Source: DATJSN01 sp035504095 (lineage in GTDB: Bacteria; Planctomycetota; Phycisphaerae; WQYP01). From it: a stretch of DNA of 52,728 bases. Below the pieces are notes generated by a model. The model did no database searches. It was not told the origin of the DNA and saw nothing but the letters and a program-made list of their open reading frames with translations. The translations under genes were made by a program, and so were the position numbers. The stretch covers positions 1 through 52,728 of the forward strand of contig DATJSN010000056.1 in the NCBI GenBank assembly GCA_035504095.1. The letters are read 5' to 3'. The number at the start of each line of letters is the position of its first letter. The stretch's first letter is position 1. Positions 28,718 through 39,176 of the stretch are shown here, in pieces.

Positions 28718-30070
28718 TCAATGACTTTCTGAGCCGCCTGTTCCCACCCACGTCAGGTGGAAAATGCAATTGCCTAAATTAGATCCATCAGCGCCGTGAC
28801 TGCCATAATCAGAACTGAAATAGATTGATCCGTCCGGCGCTTCAACACAATCGACAGGCCGCGCCAGCGGTTCCGTGCCATCGGCGGAAAGCGTGGAAAC
28901 AATCAATTGATTACCATAGGGTTCTCCGTTCCAGGGATCGAAAAGGACCATTTCCAGCCTATAACCTACAAGAAACGAACTATCCCAAGATCCATGGCAG
29001 CAGATAATCGCATTGCCCTTCTGGCCTGGAAAATAATCGGTGGTCAGAAAACGATAACTAATGGTGGACCAATGAGGGCCGAAGTTCCAGGCGGGAAGTG
29101 TGGTTTGGTTGGCTATAGCCACCAGGTCCGGCGAACCATTCTGTAAATATTGCTGAACAAACTCGTATCGCGGCATGCCGTTGCCATTGATATACGGGTG
29201 ACCATAAAAATTACCCTGTACATAGTGGTTAAATCTCTCCGGCGGAGTGGCGTTTGTAATCGCGTTGGGGGTAACATTTCCCAACGGTGCGCCAATGTTG
29301 TCGCTCCCTTCATCACATCCCCACAATTCAGTGGTTCCCGGGCGGTAAAGCAGCCGTTCGGTGTTGCGGATGCCCGTGCAAAAAAGCGTCTTTGTTTTAC
29401 CATCTAAACTATAAAACCAGATTTTCTCCCGATCGCTTTGGTCAGTGCGCGGGTCAATGTCGGGGGAGAAATTCTTCTGATCGCCGACGCTGGTAAAAAA
29501 TCCCGTCGGCGTTACCAGTAAACTGCGAAACCAGTGTGAGCCTCCGGACGGCAATCCCGACAAAATGGTGACAATCGGACCATGTTTCATGCCGTCAATA
29601 TCCTGGGTTTTATATACCCCGCCCTTAAACCCGACAGGTCCTGAAGAAGTGGCAAACCAGAGCCAGCCATTGACATAGCACATGGCCTGTACGTGGTCCA
29701 TGCCGGTGATGTATGTCATTTGTGTCTTGTATACCCCGTCGGAATCCTGATCGCGCAACGCGAGTATAATGCCCCGTTTCGGCTCGCTGACAAACAACGT
29801 GCCATGATCATCAAAACATAAAAAGCGGGCGTCAGCGATATGTGTCGCGGCCAGCGAAACGCGATAACCGGGACGCACAGCGAATGGCGGCATATTGGGT
29901 CCAAGTTCACCAAAAGTGGACGCTGTTTCCGGTGTGGCATTCGGCGATATGGTTATGACCATGGGAGTCGATTGTGCGGCAGTTGTATCAGCGATGGCGT
30001 GCTGGAATCCGCATAAACCGGCTGCGGCAACGCCGGCGACCGCGACAGCAAGGGTTAAGATTTTACGCAT
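28718..30070 (-). CDS. Secreted PQQ-dependent sugar dehydrogenase-like beta-propeller protein
   Basis: An excellent GGAGG five bases before the ATG at 30070 defines the start. The protein opens with a signal peptide (RKILTLAVAVAGVAAAGLCG, AIA cleavage region). The mature part resembles the soluble glucose/sorbosone dehydrogenase family: RFLCFDDHGTLFVSEPKRG, DHVQAMCYVNGWLWFATSSG, GIRNTERLLYRPGTTELWGCDEG and GSIYFSSDYGSHG are propeller blades. The substrate is unknown and PQQ or metal ligands were not confirmed. Its 3' end faces purH with only 8 bases between them. Confidence 0.75.
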   Translation of the reverse strand: MRKILTLAVAVAGVAAAGLCGFQHAIADTTAAQSTPMVITISPNATPETASTFGELGPNMPPFAVRPGYRVSLAATHIADARFLCFDDHGTLFVSEPKRGIILALRDQDSDGVYKTQMTYITGMDHVQAMCYVNGWLWFATSSGPVGFKGGVYKTQDIDGMKHGPIVTILSGLPSGGSHWFRSLLVTPTGFFTSVGDQKNFSPDIDPRTDQSDREKIWFYSLDGKTKTLFCTGIRNTERLLYRPGTTELWGCDEGSDNIGAPLGNVTPNAITNATPPERFNHYVQGNFYGHPYINGNGMPRYEFVQQYLQNGSPDLVAIANQTTLPAWNFGPHWSTISYRFLTTDYFPGQKGNAIICCHGSWDSSFLVGYRLEMVLFDPWNGEPYGNQLIVSTLSADGTEPLARPVDCVEAPDGSIYFSSDYGSHGADGSNLGNCIFHLTWVGTGGSESH

Positions 30071-30119
30071 GAATACCTCCATAAAAAGGTCGACGATCCT
30101 GGTTAGTAAGCATGTGTTA

Positions 30120-31595
30120 CTAAATGAATTTAATTTTTTGCGCTGCAAATGCACACATTCGCAGCAAAATCAAACCGTGCCGGAACCGCGAGATCTTCGT
30201 TGAACCATAAGTCCGCTGTTTGTAATGCACGGGCACGTCCATAATTTTCAAATTCAGCCGCGCTGCTCCAAACAGCAAATCAAAGTCGCCGAATGGATCA
30301 AAATTTCCGAAATAGCTGCTGTTGGCGTTAATCTGCTGATAATCAACCCGGCGCAGCACTTTTGTGCCGCACAGCGTATCGCGCAGCCGCTGACCCAATA
30401 AATAGGTAAACGTCCAACCAAAGAATTTATTGGCTATCATATTTAAAAATTGCATAGCCTGTTTTTCCATCGGATATACCAGTCTGGAGCCATTGGCCAG
30501 TTCGCATTGATTATGGCGTATGAGTTCCACGAAACGGGGCAATTCCTCCGGAGAAACAGACAAATCTCCATCCAAAATCAAAAAAATGTCCCCTGTAGCC
30601 GCCGCAAAACCGGTTCTGACGGCGTCGCCTTTGCCCTGTCCCGTTTGCTGTAAAGCCTTAAGTTTCATTGGCCCGTGATATTCGTTTATAGTTTTTTGAA
30701 TCGTTTCCCACGTTTCATCCGTACTGTTGCCCTCAACAAATACGACCTCCTGATTTTCAGCCATGATGGGCATGCGGGAAAGCAGTAGGGCGATATTGCC
30801 GGCTTCGTTGCGGACCGGCACAACAACGCTGACGGACTCTTGGGAAGTCCGCGGTGACGACGATTCCACCAGTTCCACCGGTCGGGCAATGGTCAGCGTG
30901 CACAGGCAGAGATGCCGGATTCCCGGTAAAGGAGCTATCCAGCGATTAATAAAATTGCTCAAGAGCGGAATACCGATCGGAAACAAAATGCACGATCTTT
31001 GTTGAATGACCTGAAAATTTCCCTGGTTGAGTATGTTTACAATTTCATCGCTGGGGAGCCAGTTTTCGTCCGGTACGCGCGATTTAAGGCCGAGTTTTTC
31101 AGCAAGCATGATTACCGGATGCCAAAGACGGCTGTATGTGCAAAAAACGAGCCTTGTCCGGTTATGACACACGTCACGAAGGGCATTAAGCGCTGTATAC
31201 AAATCATAAAGTTGCTGAAGCACGCCGCACAGAATTACATAATCGAACTGTCCAAGTTGCAGTGATCCAATGTCTTCCACGGCGATGTTTTCAAAATGCA
31301 GGGTGGGAAACGCAGTTTTTGCCTGATCGATTGCCGCAGCCATTACGTCAATGCCCACGCCGCGAGATGGTGTAAGGGCGGCAAGCATCTGGCCGTCGCC
31401 ACAGCCGACATCAAGGACACTTTGTCCCGGCAAAACCAGTCTGGAGAATAAGCGTTGCAGATACCGGTAAAAGTAACGATACCGGCGGCTGTTTTTACGA
31501 ATGGATGCGTAGTTAGATTGCTGAAAATCGCGCAGTTTATTGCGGTGGCGTAATTCCGGTAAAAGACCGGATTCGATTTGTTCTGATTCCGTCAT
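30120..31595 (-). CDS. Class I methyltransferase fused to a GT2 glycosyltransferase
   Basis: Residues 1-~200 form a SAM-dependent methyltransferase (SVLDVGCGDGQMLAAL with motif I, then GVGIDVMAAAIDQA and YVILCGVLQQLYDL). Residues ~255-491 form a family 2 glycosyltransferase of the dolichol-phosphate mannosyltransferase/DPM1 type (SVVVPVRNEAGNIALLLSRM, GNSTDETWE, FLILDGDLSVSPEELPRF, VHYKQRTYGSTKISRF). The fusion suggests two linked steps in glycan or lipid-carrier sugar assembly. There are no multi-helix membrane regions at the C-terminus. The frame is intact throughout, so this is not a joining artefact. Confidence 0.85.
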   Translation of the reverse strand: MTESEQIESGLLPELRHRNKLRDFQQSNYASIRKNSRRYRYFYRYLQRLFSRLVLPGQSVLDVGCGDGQMLAALTPSRGVGIDVMAAAIDQAKTAFPTLHFENIAVEDIGSLQLGQFDYVILCGVLQQLYDLYTALNALRDVCHNRTRLVFCTYSRLWHPVIMLAEKLGLKSRVPDENWLPSDEIVNILNQGNFQVIQQRSCILFPIGIPLLSNFINRWIAPLPGIRHLCLCTLTIARPVELVESSSPRTSQESVSVVVPVRNEAGNIALLLSRMPIMAENQEVVFVEGNSTDETWETIQKTINEYHGPMKLKALQQTGQGKGDAVRTGFAAATGDIFLILDGDLSVSPEELPRFVELIRHNQCELANGSRLVYPMEKQAMQFLNMIANKFFGWTFTYLLGQRLRDTLCGTKVLRRVDYQQINANSSYFGNFDPFGDFDLLFGAARLNLKIMDVPVHYKQRTYGSTKISRFRHGLILLRMCAFAAQKIKFI

Positions 31596-31700
31596 GCCCG
31601 GCCCGCCGGCTCATTGTTTGGGAGCTTGAGAACGCTCAGCTTTTATCCTGATGGCGGAAAAGCTTCTTCCTGCCAGTTGTTTGGAAACGGCGTTGAATCA

Positions 31701-33116
31701 TCAGGTTGCGCCTGTTGCACCCGCCTGTTGTCGCCGGGCCTCAACCTCCTGCTTCCATGTTTCTTCGTCCACGTCTTCAATTTTGCAGCCGGTGATGATC
31801 TGGTCAAGCACCTTGTTATCACGAATCGTCTGAAACAACTCTTCAAGTTGCCCATTTTTGACCATTTCATCGCGCAAACGTTCCGGCCTGCGTCCGTTCA
31901 TCTCGGCAATCTGTACTATTTCCTGGTTTACTTCAGCTTCATTGACGGAAATATCGAATTGTTCGGCCAGACGTCCGAAGACAAAATGCGCTTTAAGCAA
32001 TACATTCGCTTCCTTTTCTGAAACCGTGAGCAAATCTGTGATATGCCTGTCAATGGCCTGCGCCGGAACACCCCGTTGCATCAGCTGCATGGCCCGGCGG
32101 CGCATCACCACCTTGGTCTGCCTTTCCGTTAAACGCGGCGGAAGTTCAATAGCCACGGTGCTTAGCAACTTCTCGGCCACCTGGTCGCGCATAATCTGAT
32201 TGGTTTGAATCTTCAGACGATCTTCCAAAGCTTCGCGCATGGACTTGTTCAAATCTTCCAGTCCGTCAAAGCCGTTCTCTCGCGCCAGTTCATCAGTGAG
32301 TTCCGGAACGTGCAGCCGGTCAATGTGCTTGACGTGTATGGTAATGGTCAGTTTTTTACCGCGCAGATTCTCTTGTGCAGAATCCATCGGCACTTCGCCG
32401 GTGAGTTCAATTTTGGCTCCCGGTTTGGAGCCTCTCAAGCGTTCGGCAAGATCGTCAAAATGGATCCCGCCTAATGCAGTGGGTTTGAGGTACAAATCCC
32501 GATGGTCTTCTCTGCCCAATACCGTACCATTCTCATGAGTATATTCAATTTCGGCGTGAATCCGATCATCAGGCTGATTGGCTTCGGGAACGGTCGCCCA
32601 GGTTCCAAGGCTCTGGCGCAGATGCGATATGGCCAGATTAAACCGCTCATCGGTTGCTTCCAGACGCGGGCGCTTAATTTCAATGTTGGTCAGTTCCGGC
32701 AATGGGAATTCCGGCGCCACTTCCACTTCCACGCTGAATTGCATCGGACCCGTGTCAGGTAGTTCCGGTTTGGCAGGTTCAAATTGAGGGTCGCCCAACG
32801 GGCTGATTTTGTATTCCTCCAGCGCATATTCAAGTACGTCCTGAATCACCTGACCTGTCACAGTCTCTTTGATGTTTGTTCCAAAACGCTTTTCCAGTAT
32901 TCGAGCCGGAACACGCCCTTTGCGGAAGCCGGGAACGGCGGCATCTTTCGAGAGTTCCTTCAGAACGCCCTCGTATTTTTCCTTAACCTTGTCTTCGGCG
33001 ATCGAAACCTTAATGCGCTTGGAGACAGGACTGATTTCTTCCACAGTCACTGCGCCTTTCAAGTCTGTGCGATTTTCCGCGCTCTTTTCTTCGGTTTTTG
33101 TCGTTTCGTCATGCAT
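31701..33116 (-). CDS. tig: Trigger factor
   Basis: A ribosome-associated chaperone and prolyl isomerase. The N-terminal ribosome-binding signature GFRKGRVPARILEKRFG is present, preceded by the PVSKRIKVSI strand. The PPIase domain follows, degenerate but recognisable at VLGREDHRDLYL. The helical chaperone arms end with a Glu/Gln-rich tail (EETWKQEVEARRQQAG). GGAGG precedes the ATG. At 471 residues it is a little longer than E. coli (432). No clpP/clpX genes follow. Confidence 0.9.
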   Translation of the reverse strand: MHDETTKTEEKSAENRTDLKGAVTVEEISPVSKRIKVSIAEDKVKEKYEGVLKELSKDAAVPGFRKGRVPARILEKRFGTNIKETVTGQVIQDVLEYALEEYKISPLGDPQFEPAKPELPDTGPMQFSVEVEVAPEFPLPELTNIEIKRPRLEATDERFNLAISHLRQSLGTWATVPEANQPDDRIHAEIEYTHENGTVLGREDHRDLYLKPTALGGIHFDDLAERLRGSKPGAKIELTGEVPMDSAQENLRGKKLTITIHVKHIDRLHVPELTDELARENGFDGLEDLNKSMREALEDRLKIQTNQIMRDQVAEKLLSTVAIELPPRLTERQTKVVMRRRAMQLMQRGVPAQAIDRHITDLLTVSEKEANVLLKAHFVFGRLAEQFDISVNEAEVNQEIVQIAEMNGRRPERLRDEMVKNGQLEELFQTIRDNKVLDQIITGCKIEDVDEETWKQEVEARRQQAGATGAT

Positions 33117-33349
33117 ATCACGGCCTCCTTTTGTTCGCCAAAAAAATTGCCAATTTTCCGCCAGTGAGCCCCAATGGTGGCATAAGCGTGTTCAAATTTT
33201 CTTTTTACTTACAGCTTTCCCCGGGTTTTCATCGCGACCAACGCCTTGCACTGGGAATACCGGTATCTCGCGATGCGAAAGTCGAATGCGACTTTCCAGC
33301 CGGTTACAAGTAAATATAAGTTAAATTCAGGTCAGTTGCAACCGGCGTA
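33117..33349. other. Intergenic region upstream of tig
   Basis: These 233 bases lie between the tig start and the 3' end of the RND pump gene, both transcribed leftward. No gene or clear terminator was found; the tig promoter must be here. Confidence 0.3.
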
Positions 33350-36300
33350 TTAAGTATGAACTGCCAGGGGAAATTTTTCGTTGGCGACGGTTTCGTTGCC
33401 GTTAACGTCGCCATTGCCGTTTCCGCCGGATTCTTTGCGATTGCGGATAAAAAATCCGCCGACCTTATCCATATAAATATAAAACACTGGTGTGACAAAC
33501 AGCGTAAGAAACTGAGAAAATAATAGACCACCAACCACGGCAATGCCCAATGGCTGGCGCGTACCAGCTTCGCCAGCGCTCGAAAGCGCTATCGGCAGGG
33601 TGCCCAGAAGAGCAGCCATGGTGGTCATCATAATCGGGCGAAAACGGATTGAGCAGGCCTGAAAAATCGCCTCTTCAGGCGCCAGCCCCTGATGCCGTTG
33701 GGCATCGATGGCGAAATCGACCATGATAATGCCGTTCTTTTTCACCAATCCGACAAGCATGATCAATCCAACAAAGGCATATAGATCCAGTTCCTTACCG
33801 AATAACATTAGGGCAAGCAGCGCTCCGAGACCGGCAAAAGGCAGCGCGGTAAGAATAGTGATGGGATGGATAAAGCTTTCATAAAGCATGCCCAGAATGA
33901 TATAAATCACCACAACGGAAACCAGCAATAGCTCGCCCATGTTGACAACTGCGGCCTGAAACTGCTGTGCCTCGCCTGAGAACGAAGGGACAATGGTGTC
34001 CGGCAGTGTGGCTTTGGCCAGGCTTTGAACATCGGCCACGGCCTGGCTGAGCGTCATCCCCGGGCCTAAATCGAAGGATATGGTTACGGATGACAATTCG
34101 CCGGTATGGTTGATCTGCAGAGGGCCAACGCCTTTAACCACATTTGATACAGCGCTGAGCGGCACAAGTGTGCCGGAACTGGAAGTAATATAAAGCTGCG
34201 AAAGATCCTGTGGGTTCTGCTGATCTTTGGGCAACAGCTCCATAATCACTTCGTATTCCGCTTCCGGATCGTAGATCGTGGATATTTGCGTAGCGCCGTA
34301 AGCATAAGAAAGCGCCTCTTCAACGGCGTCGGCGGAGACGCCCAGAGATTCGGCTCTTTGCCGGTCGACCTGGACGGTGACTTTGTCCGCCTGAATTTCC
34401 AAATCGCTGTTGACGTCCACAATGCCTTTGACTTTAGATAATTTATCCAGAAGGATTGGACTATATTTGTATAAGTCGTCTTCATCCGGACTTAGCAGCA
34501 CGAATTGAAATTCACCGTTGGTATAACGGCCGTTAATGTTCACCGGCAACATATTCTGTAAATAGCAGTTTATGCCGACGATTTTGCTCAGCTTATTGCG
34601 TAATTCGTAAAGAACCTGGTTGGTGGTCAATTTTCGCGGGCCGTTGGGCTTGAGCGTGACCAGAAGCCGGCCGCTATTTCCGCTGCAAAACGACATGAAG
34701 GTTTCTACATTGGGGTCAGCGGCCACGATCGTCGCGGCCGCCAGTTGATGCCGCACCATGTCGTCAAAGGAAATGCTCTGGGAAGCCTGCGTGGTAATTC
34801 TGATGCGTCCGCTGTCTCCGGCGGGGATAAAACTTTCCGGAATTGTTACCAGTAAATAAAGCGTCAGCAGCAGGGTAAAAAAAGATCCGATCAGAACAAA
34901 TAGCCGCATTCGCAGAGAGAACCGCAGCATCTTCTGGTAAATGCGCAAGCTTGCCTCAAAAAAATGCTCCATCAGCTTATATAAAAAGTTGTGTTTCTTT
35001 CCGGGCGGCTTTAAAAACCGGCTGCACATCATAGGCGTGAGCGTCAGGGAAATAACGCCGGAAAAAAGAATGGCGATGGCCAGAGTCATCGCGAATTCCT
35101 GCAGCAGACGCCCGATGATTCCGGATAAAAACAGAATGGGAATAAAAATCGCCGCCAGCGAAAGCGTCATGGATATGATGGTAAAACCGATTTCCCGCGA
35201 CGCCTGCAGCGTCGCCTCCATCGGCGGCTGACCCATTTCGATATGGCGATAGCAGTTTTCCAGCATCACGACCGCATCATCGATGATGAATCCGACCGAC
35301 AGAGTCAGCGCCAGAAGGGAAAAATAGTCGATGGTGTAATTAAGTTCGTACATCATGGCGAATGTGCCGACGATGGCGAACGGCATGGCGATGCTGGGAA
35401 TGATCGTGGCGCGCAGGGTTCTTAAAAATCCGAAAATAACGATGACGACCAGAATTAAGGCCATCAAAAGGGTGAATTTGACCTGCTGGACGCCGTATCG
35501 GATGTCCACCGAATGATCGAAAATAGGGGTCAATTGGATGGAGTGCGGAATGCTCAAGGCCAGTTTGGGCACCAGGGCCTTGATTGCGTCAACCGTCGCT
35601 ACAGTGTTGGCGCCCGGTTGAAGTTCAATGGCCAGCACCACCGCGGGTTTGGTCACACACCAGGCAGCGAGTTGGTTATCCTCGACGCTGTCGAGGACAT
35701 TGGCCACTTCATCCAGATGAACGGGTACCCCATTTTGATAAGCCACAATCAGCTTACGATATTCAGCGGCATCGGAAAGCTGCCCGTTGGTATAAATGTT
35801 GTAAGCGGTATGTTTGCCGTAATTGAGTATGCCCGTGGGCAGATTGGGATTGCCGTTCTGTATCGTATTGACAAGCTGGTCGATTCCGATGCCCCGGGCC
35901 GCCAGTGCCTGGGGATCCGCCTGAATGCGAACAGCATACGGCGTCGATCCGAATACGCTTACTTCGGCAACGCCGCTGATTTCCGAAATAGAATCGCCCA
36001 ACAGATTTTCGGCGTAATTGTCGACCGTATAAATCGGAAGTGAATCGGAAGTGACTGCTAATATATACACTGGCGACGCCGCCGGATTCACTTTCTGATA
36101 TGAAGGCGGGCTGGGCATATTGTGCGGCAAAGAACCCGCAGCGCGGGAAATCGCCGCATTTACATCCTGCGCCGCATCGTCGATATTGCGGCTGAGATCA
36201 AACTGAAGCGTAATGCTGGTTGACCCCTGCGAGCTTTGCGACGACATGGATAATAGGCCGGCGATCTCCGTGAATTGTTTTTCCAGCGGGGTAGCCACAG

Positions 36301-36484
36301 CGCTGGCCATTTCATCAGGCGTGGCGCCCGGTAAACCCGCCTGAACATTGATCGTCGGAAAATCCACCGAAGGCAGATCGCTGATCGGTAGTCTTAAATA
36401 AGCCATGATTCCAAAAATGGCCACCGTGGCCATAAGAAGCGTTGTAGCAACCGGGCGGCGGATAAAAAATTCAGAAATATTCAT
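33350..36484 (-). CDS. RND-family efflux pump inner-membrane subunit
   Basis: A 1044-residue HAE1-type RND transporter. It starts NISEFFIRRPVATTLLM with the usual first membrane helix. The proton-relay Asp pair is in GFIIDDAVVMLENCYRHIEMG and the second-half lysine is in LVGLVKKNGIIMVDFAID. The length, duplicated periplasmic loops and closing hydrophobic block match AcrB/MdtB. It exports drugs or hydrophobic toxins using the proton gradient. It sits 41 bases after the adaptor gene in an adaptor-pump operon. No outer-membrane TolC-type gene is included. Confidence 0.95.
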   Translation of the reverse strand: MNISEFFIRRPVATTLLMATVAIFGIMAYLRLPISDLPSVDFPTINVQAGLPGATPDEMASAVATPLEKQFTEIAGLLSMSSQSSQGSTSITLQFDLSRNIDDAAQDVNAAISRAAGSLPHNMPSPPSYQKVNPAASPVYILAVTSDSLPIYTVDNYAENLLGDSISEISGVAEVSVFGSTPYAVRIQADPQALAARGIGIDQLVNTIQNGNPNLPTGILNYGKHTAYNIYTNGQLSDAAEYRKLIVAYQNGVPVHLDEVANVLDSVEDNQLAAWCVTKPAVVLAIELQPGANTVATVDAIKALVPKLALSIPHSIQLTPIFDHSVDIRYGVQQVKFTLLMALILVVIVIFGFLRTLRATIIPSIAMPFAIVGTFAMMYELNYTIDYFSLLALTLSVGFIIDDAVVMLENCYRHIEMGQPPMEATLQASREIGFTIISMTLSLAAIFIPILFLSGIIGRLLQEFAMTLAIAILFSGVISLTLTPMMCSRFLKPPGKKHNFLYKLMEHFFEASLRIYQKMLRFSLRMRLFVLIGSFFTLLLTLYLLVTIPESFIPAGDSGRIRITTQASQSISFDDMVRHQLAAATIVAADPNVETFMSFCSGNSGRLLVTLKPNGPRKLTTNQVLYELRNKLSKIVGINCYLQNMLPVNINGRYTNGEFQFVLLSPDEDDLYKYSPILLDKLSKVKGIVDVNSDLEIQADKVTVQVDRQRAESLGVSADAVEEALSYAYGATQISTIYDPEAEYEVIMELLPKDQQNPQDLSQLYITSSSGTLVPLSAVSNVVKGVGPLQINHTGELSSVTISFDLGPGMTLSQAVADVQSLAKATLPDTIVPSFSGEAQQFQAAVVNMGELLLVSVVVIYIILGMLYESFIHPITILTALPFAGLGALLALMLFGKELDLYAFVGLIMLVGLVKKNGIIMVDFAIDAQRHQGLAPEEAIFQACSIRFRPIMMTTMAALLGTLPIALSSAGEAGTRQPLGIAVVGGLLFSQFLTLFVTPVFYIYMDKVGGFFIRNRKESGGNGNGDVNGNETVANEKFPLAVHT

Positions 36485-36525
36485 GCTCTGTGCATCACTT
36501 TTAAAGTTCTTTATCCAAAGAGACG

Positions 36526-37698
36526 CTAATTTGCCGCTTGTGTTACGTTCCCCTGATCCGCGGGTTCTGTCGTTGAACTCGAGCCGGCAATCAGACCGTT
36601 GCGCACAATCTGAATTTTTCCATCAGGTACGACATTCAGTTGGCCATCGGTAATCACAATTTGGCCGGCCTGGATGCCTTTATTAATCACACTCATGCCG
36701 TTGTAAGTAACTCCCTCATCAACGGACACCATTTTCGCCGTGTTGTCCGGCTGGGCCACAAATACAAATGTGCCGTTCGGTCCATCTTGCACGGCGGACG
36801 ACGGCACAACGACGGCGTTTTTTAATACGCTCAACTGCAGCGTGGCATTGACCTGCTGACCCGGCCAAAGCTTTTGATCCTGATTCTGGAATGTCCCCAT
36901 CAGCAGGATTGTGCCGATGCTGGAAATCTGATTGTCTATAAAAGTTAAAACTCCCGTCGGCGGAGGGCCGGCATCGCCGGGTATCGCTGCGATTACGGTA
37001 AGTTTTTCACCGGCGTCAAACGCCTGTTTGATTTGTGAAAGGTTCTGCTGATCCAAAGCGAAAGCCACATAGATTGGTTCAATCTGGTTGAGCACAGCAA
37101 GATTAGTTGTCGTCGTCAATACATTGGTTCCCACGAAGGCCAAAAGATTTCCTATTTTGCCGTCAAAAGGCGCCGTGATTGTGCAATAATTTAAATTTAA
37201 TTGCGCCGTTTGTACTGCCCCCTTATCAGCTAAAACCTGTCCATCGGCGGATGAAGCGAGGTATTTGGCAACAAGAAATTCAGTTGGTGAAGCAGCGCCG
37301 GCTTTTAAGAGTTGTTGTTCCTGATCTTCGACGACATGATCGTCAAGCGCGGTTGCCTGATCCTTTTCCAATGTCGCCTGGGCCTGTAATAACGCTGCCT
37401 GGTAGGGTTGCTTATCCAGGACAAATAGAACGTCCCCTTTTTTTACCACTTCACCGGGTTTTATATCGACTTGAGCGATCTGACCATCGACACGTGATTG
37501 AAGTGTTACTGATGAAACAGCCTGCACCGTTCCGATGTTGCTCAGCAGCACCGGAATGTCCTGCGTGGTTGCCGTAGCAACGTTGACCAGGGCTGGGGGA
37601 ATCTGCGTTTGCTGTTGCTTTTGACAGCCCGCAAGGAGCAAAAGGATAGTCAAAAAAGATGTTAATAACGGATAATGTTCGCGTCGCAATCTGCTCAT
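36526..37698 (-). CDS. RND efflux periplasmic adaptor (lipoprotein)
   Basis: The membrane-fusion partner of the RND pump. I start at the ATG at 37698 because a lipoprotein signal (LLTSFLTILLLLAGC) with the Cys of the lipobox follows; the longer frame to 37824 has no homologous leader. The lipoyl/hairpin parts show SRVDGQIAQVDIKPGEVVKKGDVLF, an alpha-helical coiled-coil with QAQATLEKDQA, and NYCTITAPFDGKIG. The beta-barrel region has LFVLDKQPYQ- and WPGQQVNATLQL-type segments. It bridges the pump to an outer-membrane channel encoded elsewhere. Confidence 0.9.
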   Translation of the reverse strand: MSRLRREHYPLLTSFLTILLLLAGCQKQQQTQIPPALVNVATATTQDIPVLLSNIGTVQAVSSVTLQSRVDGQIAQVDIKPGEVVKKGDVLFVLDKQPYQAALLQAQATLEKDQATALDDHVVEDQEQQLLKAGAASPTEFLVAKYLASSADGQVLADKGAVQTAQLNLNYCTITAPFDGKIGNLLAFVGTNVLTTTTNLAVLNQIEPIYVAFALDQQNLSQIKQAFDAGEKLTVIAAIPGDAGPPPTGVLTFIDNQISSIGTILLMGTFQNQDQKLWPGQQVNATLQLSVLKNAVVVPSSAVQDGPNGTFVFVAQPDNTAKMVSVDEGVTYNGMSVINKGIQAGQIVITDGQLNVVPDGKIQIVRNGLIAGSSSTTEPADQGNVTQAAN

Positions 37699-37784
37699 CC
37701 ACCACCACTTATGCCTCTGGTCTTTGCAGGCAGAATAAAAAATTATACCCCAAAATTGGTCTTGAATCCACGCCGCAAACGCAT

Positions 37785-39176
37785 TTAGTAATCCTCCCGG
37801 ATTTCCTTTGGCCCAAAGGGCCACTGTTTTTCCAGTATTGCCCAGATTAAAAATGCGCCCACGCCCAGCGCCAGCCAGATCAGGGAAAGCAATATCGGTT
37901 GGGTTCCCGATGAATAGTACAAATAAATCCAGCCGACGATCGCAATAATGCCCGGCAGAGGATACCAGAACATTTTATAAGGGCGTTTGAGATCGGGCCG
38001 CCGGCGGCGCAGTACAACAAGAGCTACGATCTGACCTAAAGACTGCACGATAATCATTACCGCGGTAAGCGCATTAATCACCGTGTCCAGGGGAAAAAAT
38101 GTGCCGATCGCGGTGACGATACCCATCGTTACCAGGGCTAGGTGCGGAAAATTCAGTCTGGGGTGCAGCCGGCCGAAGATCGGCAGAAAAACTTTATCCC
38201 TGGCGGCGTTAAACGGCACGCGCGATCCGCCCAACAAACCCGTATAAACCGACGCCAGTGCGGTGATGATAATAAGCCCCGTAAAAATCAGCGCCGCCGG
38301 TTTGCCCCAGGTCTGCTCTAAAATGATTGAGCCGATGTGGTCGGATGCCGCCACCTGTTTCCACGGCAACACGCCCAGAACCCCAACGTTCATCACCAGG
38401 TAAAGCACCATCATGCCAAGGATTGAATAAATGATCGATCGAGGAAGAATTCGTCCGGGATTGCGCATTTCCTCGGCCATGTATGCCGTGGTGTTATATC
38501 CCATGTAGTCGTAGGCCGAATAAATAAGACCCTGACCCAGCCCGAGGAAAAAGGCGGAACCGAATTTGAATGCCCCCGGCGGATAACTAAATGCCAATTG
38601 CGGATGAAAATGAGTAAAACAGGCCGCAATCAAGGTTCCCATAGCCAGAAACATGATGATCCAGAGCACCATGGTGATTCGGGCAATCGTGGTAATGTTT
38701 CGATATAACGCAAATATCACCACGCCCACGATGGCCAGTGAAACGCCGTGATATAACCACCAGGGCATGTTGGGGAAATAGTAGCCCAGGTAATCCATCA
38801 GACCGATGACGCCCGTGGCCATGGTCAGCGGAATAAAGATCATCGCGGTCCAGACAAAAAGAAAGGGCATGAGCCGGCCAGTGCGGTATTGGAACGCTTC
38901 GCGCAGGTAGATGTATGTACCGCCCGCGCCGGGCATGGCGGCGCCCAGTTCCGCCCAGACCAGGCCATCGCAGATGGCAAGAATGGCGCCGAGGATCCAG
39001 CCAATAATGGCCTGCGGACCGCCCATGGCGCCGACGATCAGCGGAATCGTGATAAACGGCCCGATGCCACAAATTTGCGTCATGTTGATGGCAATGGCGG
39101 GAATTAAACCAACTGTGCGGGAAAAATGGGGGGGCTGGTTTGAAGCGTTTGGCGCAGCGGTAGGCATTTCGCTCAT
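37785..39176 (-). CDS. APC-family amino acid permease
   Basis: A 463-residue protein with about 12 membrane helices. The N-terminal motif GIGPFITIPLIVGAMGGPQA and ELGAAMPGAGGTYIYLREAF are typical of the amino acid/polyamine/organocation superfamily. AAAG G-type SD (AAAGG) lies nine bases before the ATG at 39176. The frame continues upstream to 39266, but that extension runs towards the tRNA remnant and has no homology. The substrate is unknown. It lies beside the left attachment site of the mobile element. Confidence 0.85.
   Translation of the reverse strand: MSEMPTAAPNASNQPPHFSRTVGLIPAIAINMTQICGIGPFITIPLIVGAMGGPQAIIGWILGAILAICDGLVWAELGAAMPGAGGTYIYLREAFQYRTGRLMPFLFVWTAMIFIPLTMATGVIGLMDYLGYYFPNMPWWLYHGVSLAIVGVVIFALYRNITTIARITMVLWIIMFLAMGTLIAACFTHFHPQLAFSYPPGAFKFGSAFFLGLGQGLIYSAYDYMGYNTTAYMAEEMRNPGRILPRSIIYSILGMMVLYLVMNVGVLGVLPWKQVAASDHIGSIILEQTWGKPAALIFTGLIIITALASVYTGLLGGSRVPFNAARDKVFLPIFGRLHPRLNFPHLALVTMGIVTAIGTFFPLDTVINALTAVMIIVQSLGQIVALVVLRRRRPDLKRPYKMFWYPLPGIIAIVGWIYLYYSSGTQPILLSLIWLALGVGAFLIWAILEKQWPFGPKEIREDY

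Noticed and set aside
32869..33324. Plus-strand frame over the tig start
   Set aside because: Mostly antisense to tig; no domain and no ribosome-binding site.
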